Shown one piece after another: positions 23,901-36,560 of a stretch of DNA of 64,000 bases. Positions within the stretch are counted from its first letter, which is position 1; each line of letters starts with the position of its first letter. The notes under the pieces were generated by a model that ran no database searches, had not been told where the DNA came from, and worked only from the letters and a program-made list of their open reading frames with translations. The position numbers and the translations under genes are program-made. Origin of the DNA: Anopheles merus (taxonomy: Eukaryota; Arthropoda; Insecta; Diptera; Culicidae); the NCBI RefSeq assembly GCF_017562075.2, contig NC_054085.1:7795259-7859258 (forward strand). Reading direction: 5' to 3'.

Positions 23901-25390
23901 ATGAATGCTTCATTTTGTAAATCTATGCAAGGAGAGGAAAATTGGTAGATACATAATATTGGAAGCCTTAAAAAGAAAAAAATAAATGCATGTTTTATTA
24001 ACTCAAAGTGGAAAACCAATAAAAAATGAAGTCAAGATACAGAATAAAAGTGGAATCAAATTACCCAAATCTTTCATTGCAATAGGCAAATCAGTCGCAT
24101 TTTCATTCTCATAAAATAAGTCACATGATAATGTTCTCGTTTATCTTAAAATAGAAATAGTTTTGCTTCCATGGAATGACAAACGAGTTTGGATGCCTTT
24201 CTATAACAGTGCGTTGATATAAATACGTCAGCTTCGTCGTAAGCAGCCTACTGCAGTTAGGTTTCAGGCAAGTACGTTAATAGTTGACATGCCCATTTTA
24301 TAGCTTTTTTTATGCACCATCACATTTCCACGTTGTGACTGCATTAACGAAAGCCGGCTGTTTTTTTCAAGCCAGTGTTTTTGCATGTTTGCATGAGTGT
24401 ATAATCTAGAGATCGTAAAAATAAAGTGTACATTTGAGATAGTTCGCTCTTCGGATTCAATTAACACATTTTTGTTATCTCCTACGATCCGATAGTATCT
24501 TACAGATTAGAGCTTAATTCAATGGTCGAGGTTAATTGGTTAGCTGGTAATAGAAGGAACAGAAGGCGCCAAGACAGTCAGGGTAAAAGGCAAGACATTT
24601 TTTTAAATTCTAAGTTCTAAGTCTCAGAGAGCATATCACTGATGATTGATGAAGAGGATACAATAAGTAAATTGTTTTAAACACTTTTAAAAACACAACG
24701 ATACACAAAAAAGTAATATTATAATTTAAGTAACTGTAAATGAAATTGCAAAATTCCGTTGGATTTAATTTATTTTTTATATAATTTTATTTTTCTAATG
24801 ACATTACAAAAATAAATAAAATTCAGTACCAAATTTGGAGTTCAAAATAAGAACCGATCGACAAATGGAATTATTTTGGGAGAGTACGTTATCAAAAACA
24901 TAACATTACTTTAGGTATATTAATAAACAAATAAATCAAATCAAAAGAAGCACAAAAAAACTTGATTTTTGTGTTAATTGTTTAGAACCCAAAAACTCTT
25001 GATGCTCTTGAATGTTTAATCAATGTGTTCAATTAATATACTATATAAGTTTAAATTCTAATATAACATTGTAACATGTAATTTTCGTTATTAAATAGTA
25101 GTTGATTAATCAAACATTAAAAAATATACACAATAGACACTAACCTAATCAAAAGCTACTTACTACTGATAGCTAAAAAGGACGAGAAGAGTGTATAATG
25201 ACTAAACTTCACCGTTTCGAGAAGATAGAAACGTGCATGGGACATAAAACCTTCAAATTAACTACCACAACACCACTGCGAATGAAAAATAGTCCGTATC
25301 GTTTTAAATCCAACTCAACACTTGTGTCTTGTTTTACACTGTTCCTTTTTTACTTGGTTTTCGCAACACATCCTGCCTGGGACAGGGTCG
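23900..25390. other. AT-rich non-coding block
   Basis: AT-rich, with a weak TATA-like element at 24218 discussed under findings. No repeat copy or gene was recognised. Confidence 0.55.
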
Positions 25391-25980
25391 CAGCGGTGCG
25401 GGGTAAAAATTAATTTAAAACCCAACCAACACCGACCAAGCGCGTTCTATTCTTCCGTTCCCAGACGGTAAACAACACGTTACCGACGGTCGGTTTAATC
25501 GATCCGGACAAACCAACCCGATCCGGCCAGGATTAGGATCCGGGTCCTCGAGTTCTAATTATTGTGAGTCCGAATGAGTTAATGCTCATTTGATAACGAT
25601 GCGGGTAGGAGGAGTGTGGGCAGGCTGTTGTTGTGCGTTAGTGTTTCTCGCGGTTAAATACTGCAACATCCATTCACAGCGTGGTCGCGTAATCGCGCTG
25701 CAACAGGTTGATTGATTTAGGGACAAAGCAAAAAGGCTAAACGACGATTTCTGTTTAACGACCAGACGGCACACAAACAGAGTGCAAAATGATGTCAGAC
25801 CGTGATTGGGGATCGTGAGCAGCGAGTGTGCAAATGAGCGAATGCATGTGCATCGCGCAAGTTCATTGAACCGCGTTCGATGAGGTGTTTCCTTTGTTTG
25901 CCGTTGTGTGGTTAGGTGGTGCCATACGTGGCCATAGGTAACGAATGAGCATTCAAAATTGATGAGTGATGAAATTGATG
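25390..25980. other. GC-richer non-coding block
   Basis: A 138-codon minus-strand frame (25586-26002) has no recognisable domain and mixed codon use, so I treat it as chance. Nothing else was recognised. Confidence 0.5.
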
Positions 25981-26091
25981 AATTTTGTATACTTGCATGC
26001 ATGATTATATAGTATGCATGATGATTATTATTAAAGTTTATTAGAAATCTAATTTTTAAAATAAAAAAAAAAACAACAAGATATATGTTAT

Positions 26092-26123
26092 AATTTTGCC
26101 ATAAAATATTTTATGGCAAAATT
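26092..26123. repeat. 32-bp perfect palindrome
   Basis: The 16-bp arms (AATTTTGCCATAAAAT and its complement) abut with no spacer. A partial third TTTGCCATA follows at about 26158. It could be a relict transposon end or a cruciform-prone site. Confidence 0.9.
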
Positions 26124-26678
26124 TATTTTTTATTATTACTATTTTATTTTTTTTTAGTTTGCCATAGTAAAAACTTTGCAAAATAAGGATATTAAGAATA
26201 TAAAATTGTCGAAGTCTGGCGAAAACACGACGGTTTTTTGCCTTTCATCACATTATTTGTGTTTTTTAAGCTGAACTTAAACATTACACATCAAATATGC
26301 ATTGAGTTTTAGATGGCTTAACACTGAGTTGACTGACTTTACTATACAATTAATTGATTTTTTTTGTATTTTTCTTTCTTTGTAGTTTGGCCAATAAGAC
26401 AAATAAGCGTAGTCAAAAATTAATTTGGTTAAAAAAAATTATTACAGCTTCTCATCTTAGATCAACATAGGTTAAATTGTTAATAGGTTGGTGCAGAAAT
26501 TAAACATTTCAGCTCTCCATTGTTATTCCTATGATTAAAACAATTATTCGTAATCAGTGATCTTCCCACAAGTGAAGTTGTTGATTGTTTTTGAGAAATA
26601 ATACAATGCAATTGGCCTCGCATGGAACACTGAGGTGGTATTAAATGTATGTGATGAAAGCATATGAAAATTAACCTA

Positions 26679-27054
26679 CAGTAGAAGGTCGATTATCCCG
26701 GCAGCTCAGAACTTGCCGGTTGCCGGTTGCCGTGCGATTTGCACGGATGAAGGAATCCAAGAAATGTCGAATTCATATAAAAAAATATAAAATTTACTAG
26801 TTTTACTGACAATTAACTTTGAATCAATCAATTAATCATTATTAGAATATTATTTCAATCAATACTGTTCTTGATAATATCACTAAAATATCACTAAAGA
26901 AAATATCACTAGACACTGGATAGCAGCACAAAAAATTGTACACTAACTTGACTATCGCTGCAAGTGATCGCCACGATTGAATAGCGGTCAAATTAATGCG
27001 CAAGGTTAAGCTGCCCGCCGGTTAATACGCCCCCGGATAATCGTCGTTCTACTG
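26679..27054 (+). mobile_element. pogo/Tigger-like MITE, family 2
   Basis: A 376-bp element flanked by TA on both sides (26677-26678 and 27055-27056). The left end is CAGTAGAAGGTCGATTATCC; the right end read inverted is CAGTAGAACGACGATTATCC, so 18 of the first 20 bases match. The CAGTAGAA...GATTATCCGG type of end is known from Tigger/pogo elements. Near the left end the block TTGCCGG is repeated in tandem, and the right side carries GCCCGCCGG. There is no ORF of useful length, so it is non-autonomous. It is a different family from the other three MITEs, although the end type is related. Confidence 0.88.
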
Positions 27055-28149
27055 TATTTAAATGATATTGTCGACTAAATTTGTGCTAAGTATTCTTGAA
27101 AATTCTTCTGTTACAAAAATATTTAAAGTCCTCTTAATTTATGCCCGTTTTGTAAACGTCAATAAAATTTCAAAAATAAAAGTTTGCTTCCATCGGACTA
27201 AATCATTTTTTTAAGATAAAAAAAAGTGTGTGATAGTAAAGTTTGGCTTTTCTCTTATCTTACTCTTTAGAGAACAAATCTGGTCTGAAAAGTAAAGTTG
27301 AAAAGCGTAAAAGATTGGTTTGCTTGATCTTCGATTACTTTATGAAATGCATGTTTGTAAATAATGTATGTTTTGTAATGTGCTCTACAGAATACGAATA
27401 CAGCTTTATTCCACCCCGATTGCACTACTATGCATGAACTTCGCCCCCTGAACTTGAATTAGTTCAATTTTGCACTTGACTGGTGAAAACCCCTCCGTAA
27501 AACGTTGGACGTGCATATGACGAGAGAGAGAAAAAAAATGGTTTGGCTTACAAATTTATTCCGGAAGCTTCATTGACGTCGAAGTGCAAAAAAAACGAAC
27601 AAAAATCAGCTCACATAGGAACAAGACACCCTTGGAAAAGGATAGGTAGACGCAGCTGTTTTGCAGCTATCGTTTTTCTATGAATATTTATAGAGCAAAA
27701 CTTCATTCATTACACACATCGCTTACGTTCGACCTTCTTGGGTCGGTTCGGCTTGCATTGGATGTACGTGGAAGAATAAATACGCAAATTGCACGACGCA
27801 AGTGGGTTTTTTCTTCATTCATTCCTTTTTCATACTAGAATACCTTCAGACTTCACTGCTTGAGTTGTGTGCATTATATTGTAGCGTAACTAAACGATGT
27901 AATTAGTTGTATGTACGATTCATGTTTATTAGCCCATTTTTTATAGGTGCATCTTTATTATTAGCGTTCTTAGGTATACATTTTCATTCTTTCCTGTTTT
28001 TACTACTTTGCTCGAACTTTTTGAAACCTTTCTCATTGTGTGGCTAGTAAATTGTTTAAAGAAGACTTTAAAATATTGTCTTCCTGTTTTTATATTCTAA
28101 TACATAACACTAGTACAGAATGTGTTCGTCATGTTTCAAGTAACGTATT

Positions 28150-29440
28150 CAATATATTCAAAACCAGCAACTATGAAAAAGCCAACTAATATCAACACCA
28201 ATGTTACGTCGAACACGCTGTCATGTTCATACCCTGTCACCCATTCCTGTGTTCCGTGTAGCGGCATGCGAATGAGTAAAAGTATGCGCAGCAAGTACAA
28301 ACAAACGAACGAATTACGCATGAGCCGACATTGTACACGGGTGAGTGCAGAACCTACCCCAACCCGGCCCTAGCTTGGGATAGGTTCAATAGCACTCTGA
28401 ACCCCCCAGACCCGCCTACTCTTTCCCTCTCTCTCTCTCTCTCCCTCACAATTTCCTTTACCCTTCCTGTCGCAGCCATCGTAGCGAATCTTCATAGCCA
28501 CATACCCACACATATGCAAAATGGTTTTCGAGGTGAAGCTGGCGTAGTGCGCGGCGCGGCTTAAGTCTGCCAGAAAGGATTGTTTGCTCACCTGCAACAG
28601 GAGGGTAATCGTGACCGACGGATCGCCCTGCACTTGAGGGAATCTACCAAAAGCCAACCCAATGGTACTTGGTACTTAAGTGATTATTTATGTTAATTTT
28701 GTACGGCTTCGTCATGCGTTGCTGGGGGGCACACTCCCCCTGTCAGCGGCAGCGGTGCGCTTTGGGTGCCGGGTGCCGCAGATTCATCAGCCGCTTGTGA
28801 CGGACGCAGACTCAACCGGCGTCGGGTGTGAGACGTTGCGCAATGCGGCATCAAAATTGGCATGAATGTGCGAATCGCGATAGATTGCACCACATGGTTG
28901 TGAGTTTTGTCTTTGTGTGTGTGTATAAACCAAAACAAAACAACAACAAAAACACAGAGCGCAAAGCGAACCACGGCAAGCCAAAAAGGCACGACCAAAT
29001 GTAGCTTTGCGTTGCGCATCGATTGTTCTCGCTGGGATGGGGTGGACCACCCGCTCACACGTCGGCCATGGAGTGGGGCGAAATGGTACATGGTAAACGG
29101 GAGATTGTGCATCAGGTTGCAAATTGGTTCCCGGACTTTCGGACGACGCACAAGAAGTAGTAGAAAGAACACCATCACACTTTGTGGGTATTGCCTGTGC
29201 GCCCACTCGGGCAAGTGTGTGGTCGTTGGCCTGTGCGTAGTCGTTGGAACGTGCGACTATTAATCGTGGTCAAGTGGTGAGGCTTACGCCTAACAAATGT
29301 ACTATCCCCACGAAGACAGGTTCCATCAATTACTGTGCACAAATTCTTATTCTCGTGAAGCAAAGCGGTTGAAAAACGTGTCAAAACGATGAAATAATCG
29401 TGGGTAAAATAAATTAGTAGCTTATGTATGTGACCGTTCA
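28150..29440. other. GC-richer non-coding block
   Basis: It holds a TC run (about 28421-28444) and long overlapping frames on both strands at 28693-29263 that show no recognisable family. No gene is supported. Confidence 0.5.
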
Positions 29441-30080
29441 TTAGATTTGTCCCATGTGAGAGTTTAGAAAGAATCTAATAACTACACAATAACTAAAAAA
29501 CTTAAAGTTAAAGTTAAAATAGCAACAAAATGCTATTAATTATAATCTTTTCGAACAAAATGCTCTAAAATTTACTATGTCCTAATCAATAGTACTGTTT
29601 TTTATAGCTCATAAGTAAGAAAAGCAAACATATAAAATGTTTCATTCATTTCACAATATGACAAATTGAGAACTGGTATTGAAAACAATTTGTTCTATTG
29701 TTAAGGTTCTCAGTTATACTCCAATAAATATTCAAATCAAAGAGGCTACTTAACGATTTATTAAAAGATTTCCTCATTCGATCCTCATTTGATCAAACAA
29801 CGAAAAATTGCTATTAAAACGTAAGTTAAGAAGGAGTAAGAAATATAAATCGAAAATAATTTCTACAATCTCTACAGACTAGTCAGACGTCAATAGTATC
29901 AATATTTTCTCTCCAAGCAGAATATATTTTACGATCTCTTCCGCAGTTCCAGATCTCAAGATCAGTGAGCCGCTCAATCACGATCAATTCATAATTTATT
30001 ATTATCTTTTATTGCTCCTGTGTTCATCACGGTCTATTTAAACTGTCAACACAATAGTGTAACGTTCGCAATCACGAAGC
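29440..30080. other. AT-rich non-coding block
   Basis: Nothing beyond AT-rich unique-looking sequence, with a short tandem AAAGTT motif near 29503. Confidence 0.5.
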
Positions 30081-33000
30081 CCCAATCTTCGACAACCTCT
30101 GCCATCGTTTTCCTATCGTATGAACTGATTTAAAGCAACCATAAAAAAGGCATCACAAACAAGAGAGCGAAAAAAAGACCCGATAAACAACGACCAGACC
30201 AGAGCGCGATCGCTAATTTGTAACACCCGCAATGGAACCGATGATTGCAATCTGTCCGTATGCAATCGACTTCCCCGTCCCTTTTGGCCGTCTTTTTGTG
30301 TGGCGCTGCTGCTGCTGCTGGTGTGTAAAGGAAGTTTAGCGCCACACGGGAGTCAATGAACAATCTGTCCCGTCACAGTGACTGTGACATGTGAGTTGAG
30401 AGTGAGTGATGAGTGGCTGGTACATTGCAAAAAGTGGGGTAGAACTGCTGGGGAATATGTAGCCGATGTACGGAGTCGAGAAGCTCCCGGGCGACGGGGG
30501 TACTACCGAACCGGTTGCAATGATAATTCTCTGTCTGCGGCTGCAAAATACGCTCCAGCGAGCGGTGTATTCTGTCAGTGACGTTAATGTCATAAATAAA
30601 TCCATCAGTCGGTTGGCAGGATCGTGCTGGTCCCGTTTTAATTGCCTGCTATCTGGGAAGTGTATCGTTAATTTGACATTTGATTTTTTGACTTAGTACG
30701 CATTGGAAAGGTACTGCTTTCACGGCACATAAGTTGGTACAGCTTTGGTGTTGACACTTTGAACGATCAGGCAAAGATGCTGGCTTTGCTGACACTCCAA
30801 ACAGTGCAGAGTATTCAATATCAATTTGCTGTAACTGATGACAAAACAACAAGTACATCGTTGAACAATCTGAACAACGATGCTCTGGAATCTAAAAGGA
30901 TAAACACATCCATTTAATCCATTTATGGTCAATTTAGAACCAGCATGTGCTGTCAATACATACCGTTCACATGGATCACATAGCCTCATCTCAAATATTG
31001 ATGAAAAAGACCAGTTATGATAACCGATATCTTCAATGCTTTACCCTTCTTATCCAAACACTGTAAAACCCACCTGTGTCCAAGAATTTCTCTCCCAGTA
31101 CCCGTTTGATCCGATGATCCCCTTTCGTTCTGCGTCTCATACACACACACACACACAACACGCTTGACCGACCAATCCTCATACATCAACCCTTTTGAAG
31201 GAATGGGACATTCCGACACATTGAAGTGGTTTCAGATGTAATTTGATTTGATGACGGCACCAGCTGCTATGTGATGGGTAGTGTAAGCCCAAACACTGGC
31301 CTGTCATCGTCCGACAGTGAATCACGGCACATCTTCTAGCCAGAAGAACTCTACAAGTTGCCTACACTTCTTCCGTGCTTATTCCTGCTCCACTCTAAAG
31401 TGAATAAGTCGGTGAAGATGGACGAAGACACGATGAAAACTTCTGGCGGGTAGGAGAGAACGGGTCAATGTAAATGTTTGTACTGGAGCTGCTGCCATGG
31501 TGTACAATTAGTCTGACTGGGCAAGATATGTTTGACCAGTTTCCTGCCATCCCAACCGCTCACACCACGGCTGCACGGATGCACTTTTACGAGAAACGTT
31601 CAACCAATCATCACTGGAGGTCAACTATTTCTTCATCGCTCATCTCTAAATCCGACTGCTAACTAGCATCATTCTAAGCCGGTCCGGTGTATGCTAAGGA
31701 GCAACCCTTTGAAGAGCAGTGATTTCGAATGTCGGATACATAATGAACGAAATGAATGAATATGGTGTTCTTGGAATTTCTTCACCACTTTAGCCCAGAA
31801 CCAGAAACACACACACAAACGAGCTGGAAGAAGACAAGTATTCCAGAACCAGCTCTGAGTGAATCTGACGGCTATCTTTGAGTAGGGCATGGAGTCTTAC
31901 TGGTTGTCCCAACCCGTAGCCTTACATTCAGGTGACCTGGGATGACTTTTCTCGTTAAACAAGTTGCTTGCGTGTCCATGTCTCTGTCTGTTTGTGGCTC
32001 TTGTTCGTACGCTACTAGGCTTACTAGCCTTACTTTGGCCAGCCCTTTCAGTGGCTTTCTCCAAGGTGTCATCTCAACGGCAATCGTGCAGCCATCGCAG
32101 TCACCACAGCGGTGTTGACTTGACTTCCATCCAGCGGTCATCCGGCTGACAAATCTAGTGGATCTCCCTATCCCATCCCCAAATATCCAAACAACCGTGC
32201 CCAAGCGAGCGTGTAAAGCGACGGCTTAGAACCACGGATACGAGTACCAACCTGAGGAGGTCTCTCCCCATCTCTACGGTCTTCGTTCTATCGTTCACCG
32301 TAAGCTTTAGTCGCTTTCGTTACCCTGCCTACCACCACTGTCTGACTTGGCATCTTTCCAGCAACGGGACGACGGTCGGAATCATTCTACGGGGTTGCAA
32401 CCCTGCACGGGAAAGGTGCCCGAGTGCGGTCAAGCAAGGAAGAAGCAGCAAAAGGGGATGCTTACCGGCATCATCATCGTCATGCTGCGGTGGCTTTTAC
32501 CATCTACCCTTCCGGTGTTGTCAGTCTTCCGTCTTCTGCGCCACCGTTGCGTTGGATGTCCTCGGGCGGGTTTTTATTTTTATTTTTTTTCTTCTTCAAG
32601 CACACTTCAGCAGCGCAGGTTCAGCCGAACCGAGGCACTCTTTTGGGTACAGCGAGCAAACGAGCCGAACCGAGCCCCAGCCGCCAGCCACCAGCGTGGC
32701 GTGTTGGAGGAGTGCAATTTTCCAAGCGTATCGGGCAATCTTTGCTGCCTGATGCAGCTGGGACCGGTTTTTCTTGTGATTAGCATCTGATAGGTGCTGC
32801 GTGTCTGTGGGTCTGTGTGCGCTTTTTTGCGCGCGCGCACACACACAGATCTCCTGCAGCGTGCACTTTAGGGCTGTAGACAACCTTAGAAATGAACCTC
32901 CCGCTGGACGGTTTTTCGAGCTTGCTGGTACAACCGCACCGGTCCGGGGTCCTCCTTTGGGTGAGCATTTTGTTTTGTCCGGATTATCGGAGATCTTGCA

Positions 33001-34010
33001 CATCTGAGACGCACAAATGAGTTGCCCTCGGTGTTCCAAATGTGCCGTGCAGGGAAAAGGACACTTCACACGCATGTACCCAATCAGTCAGCCAGCCGGC
33101 CCGGATTGTGGCCAAATTGTGTGTGAATGCTGCAACGCCTAACGGCGTGTTCCAAGGTACCGTTCCAGGGCAGCAGTTCAGTTCGCTGTTGCCGGCGCTC
33201 TCTACCCGGGTCATCGACTGGGGAAGTTGACTCGTTGGCAAATTAGCTATTTATAAATTCAACAAGTCCTTCACGTGTTTGCTGTCCGGGGGTAGAACTG
33301 CAGTACACACACACAACATAAATTTCTCATTCTCATCCACCTTTCCGCCGTGTGCTGACGCTCGTCGCCGTTGCAGCCCTCCGGACCGATCGGACCGGAC
33401 ACCCTGCAAACAGCAACGATTACCGGAAAAGAATGGACTGGAATGGGAAAGAACGGGCTTCAATATTTGAAATTAAATCCCTTCCCTTTGCGCACAGGGA
33501 GCAGGAATTCGGTACGGTACGGGCTATAATTCATGTCACACAAAAGCCAACCAACCGGGGTGACTGAGATGGCACTTTTACGTTGTGTGTCGCTTACTGC
33601 GGACAACACACACACACGCGGCACGGCAGCCAGCCGTTTACATACGCTTACAAGTTCCAGGGAAAGATACGAACAGCAACGGAACGGCACAGAACGGCTG
33701 CTGCACAATATTGCGGATATTAGAATGCAATCAGCAGTAAATGGATTTGGAGACCCAACGAAACTCGCCAAATGGAACCGATGGATTTGGGAAATTAATC
33801 TGTGTGTTTTGCAATTGGCAGCTAGGACGCGTGGTTTAAGGAACTGTGTTACCACACACTGCCAAACATTGGTGGTGTGGTGTGCGATAAAGTTGCGTCT
33901 AATTGCAATACGCTTGAACTCTTCGATGGTGGCTGGATGGTATTGCCAGTGAGTGGGCTTAGTGCATTCGAGCGATTTTGCCCAGGGATACATTAAGCAA
34001 ATCGGAGCTA
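30080..34010. other. GC-richer non-coding block
   Basis: It contains a CTG run (30304-30321), CA runs near 31140-31156 and 32838-32848, and overlapping frames up to 177 codons (33460-33993 minus). None shows a known domain or consistent GC3 bias, and frames coexist on both strands. No gene is supported, although untranslated or tiny exons cannot be excluded. Confidence 0.5.
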
Positions 34011-35040
34011 TTTAACTGCATAATGGAGTGCTGTCTTTGTTAGATGGAAAATATGTCTTTGCTAGCTGCACTAAGAATGCTTCTTATGCAGAAGAGATTA
34101 CACGATTAGGAATGTGCTTAAAAATCTTGGTAAATGATTGATTGTGCAAACAATTGTTCGCTGCAATAAAATAGAACGACTATGGCATTATAATATCAAA
34201 CGAATGTATAAGATTTATTGGATCATTTGAAATGACTTCTAAATATGCAAGTGGCACACAAGTCGTGATACTTAGAAGCGGTTTAAATTGATTAGAAAAG
34301 GCTGAGTTAAGAGGAGTTGGAAGATAATCTATAAATGTGATATAATATCTCTTGAATTCTGCTTTCATGCTACAGGTTTTGGGAAAATTCTCCAGAATGA
34401 AACAACCCAGTAATCAGATAAGCTCAATTTAAACTTTTTACAACTGCAATATCTAAAATTAAATTGAAATAAATGGAATAAAATTAGAATTAAATTACCT
34501 ATACGTTCAATGAAGTATGTTACCACTCGTTACCTTTGCCATTCCATCAATAAAACTAGAACTTCTTTATTAAAACCGTTTGTTCCTCCTGTATAAAATA
34601 TTTGATCATTTTTAAGTATGATATTCAGGGATGATTTTGTCAATATCATTAAGACTCAACAATTTTAAGAACAAGACAACATTTACTGACCTTGATCATG
34701 CTAGTTAGGTACTTTTTCAGAAAGTCATTTGGAGTAATCAAGGATCGATCCAAATCTTCCTGAGTCCTGTTATGGGTAAACTAATAACTCACAGGCAGAC
34801 AAGCACTTTAAAATATATTTTTTGTACGAAATAAGATGGAAATGAAAGACGAAAACATAGAAATGGGAGATTTCGGAACTCTCTGTGTAACACTTTACAG
34901 TTTAGTTAATCTTTTTAAAACATGCGCTTAGTTTGTCCTATTACCAAACAATTCAATTTCGCTGGGAACACAACAGCATCTTTAAAAAATCGATTTCCCG
35001 CCTCAATTCTCAGGCAAGTGTCACATCTTGAGCCTTGAGT
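34010..35040. other. AT-rich non-coding block
   Basis: AT-rich, no repeat copy or coding signal recognised. Confidence 0.5.
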
Positions 35041-36560
35041 GTTACCCATGCTTGTCTTATTCATCGTACCGAACCCTTAGCATTCCTCTGTCGTTTTTGC
35101 GAAACAGCACTGCTAATTCCGCCCCGGCGATAATTACTAATTCTACGTTCGCTTGCTAGACATCATACCGCGTTCGTCCAGACATTGCCAGATAGGCAAG
35201 CGCTACCGTACACGGCGCAATGACTTCCGGGCGCAAATCCTGGCGGCGACTTCATTTGCAACTAAATTGGATCAATATCATTCGCCGTGGGCCGTGCTTG
35301 CGGCATGCTAGCAGCAGGTTTTCGGAAGCACAGGTTGGAGCCGTTTGAACGTGTTGCAGCAGCTCAACTCTCCATCATTAATCCCATCGTGAGCGTTTGG
35401 TTTGGTGCACAGGTGGTGTGTGGTCTTAAATAAGACGGTACGATCAGCACAAGGAGGATGGAGGCCGCAGCCCAACGGCACGGAGAGGTGAGTGCATGCT
35501 GTGCAGTCCAGTGCATACCGGTGAATGCTTAGCTAATCGGTTGCTTAATGCCCACGATTGAGGTTAAGGCTAGCCACATGGAGGAGCGTCATCATCGTTA
35601 CACATCGCAGTACTGGTAAAGGTCGGATATATCTAATCGTCTTTTCGAGAAGCACTATCCATGAACATCGATGTCTGTGGACTGCATTTAGTTGGAAACT
35701 AAAGCCTCATTTGAAATGATATACAATATCCGCTCCAGTGTGTTCTTAAATGAGCAACAAATGCAAAAGTGATTTGATGCTGACTGTGTGGTTTTTTGAC
35801 AAAGACAAAGAGTAGAGCGTATGAGCTACTTCAGGAAAACTAAACACTCAACCTTCGAAAGGACTCTGAACACCGGCAGCGAACGGTAGCTGTGCCGGTG
35901 CGGGAGTGTTGATGAGACCACCACCAACTTATCAAACAGTTCTGTTAGACTGCTAGACTAATTAAGTTTCAAATTTGCACAATCTTTTCCACCAGCAAAC
36001 TCGACTTCTACAAGTCACGTACATATATACACATACACACACACACACACTTGCCCTCCCTTTCTCTCTACCTCCTTCACCATCAAAAACTACCAGTTTC
36101 CTGCTTGCTGCATGAGCAAACGAACAGTCTCCCACTCGACACTAGATTCTTTACCAACGGTACTTGCTTAAATTTGGTTATTTGCTGCGGGGCGTGAAAA
36201 AGTTTTAAAGGAAACTTAATTACCCCGTCTGCTGTTCCCCTGTCGGTGCCTCTCTCTCTCTCTCTCTCTCTGCTCGGTACCTTTTATCGACCCGGCGGCC
36301 ATCCGGAACATCCTTCCGTGTTCTGTGGCATGATTACAACGGGCAGGATACGGTCCCATGAACGTGGCTGAACGAGGGCAAAGGATGGGCGCACTTGGAG
36401 ACTTCGGCACGTCCTGCTTGTGGAATTTTACATTTTCACTTTCAATTTTCCGCTCACCATCATTAAAACGCTAATGCGTGTCTTACGTTAGACATTGTTG
36501 GAAGTTTCATTGAGCTTCACGCTGTCAGGCCACGCCAGGGACTGGGATGGAACCGATAAG
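35040..36560. other. GC-richer non-coding block
   Basis: It contains a CA run (about 36033-36050) and a TC run (36250-36271). No gene is supported. Confidence 0.5.
36250..36271 (+). repeat. (TC)n microsatellite
   Basis: About eleven uninterrupted TC units. Confidence 0.9.

Larger units (their letters stand above)
25980..28150. other. AT-rich block with palindrome and MITE
   Basis: It contains the 32-bp palindrome at 26092-26123 and the family-2 MITE at 26679-27054. The motif TTAATAGGTTGGTGCAGAAA near 26481 weakly resembles a mariner inverted repeat, but no partner end was found. Confidence 0.6.

Noticed and set aside
26481..26510. Mariner-like inverted-repeat start (AGGTTGGTGCAGAAA)
   Set aside because: It resembles known mariner ends, but no matching inverted partner or transposase remnant was found nearby.
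32347..32790. 147-codon frame after a plausible acceptor-like pyrimidine-AG
   Set aside because: Two other plus-strand frames and a minus-strand frame overlap it, and there is no recognisable domain or matching donor.
33460..33993. 177-codon minus-strand frame and overlapping 139-codon plus-strand frame
   Set aside because: Both strands are open, codon use is not biased, and no family was recognised.
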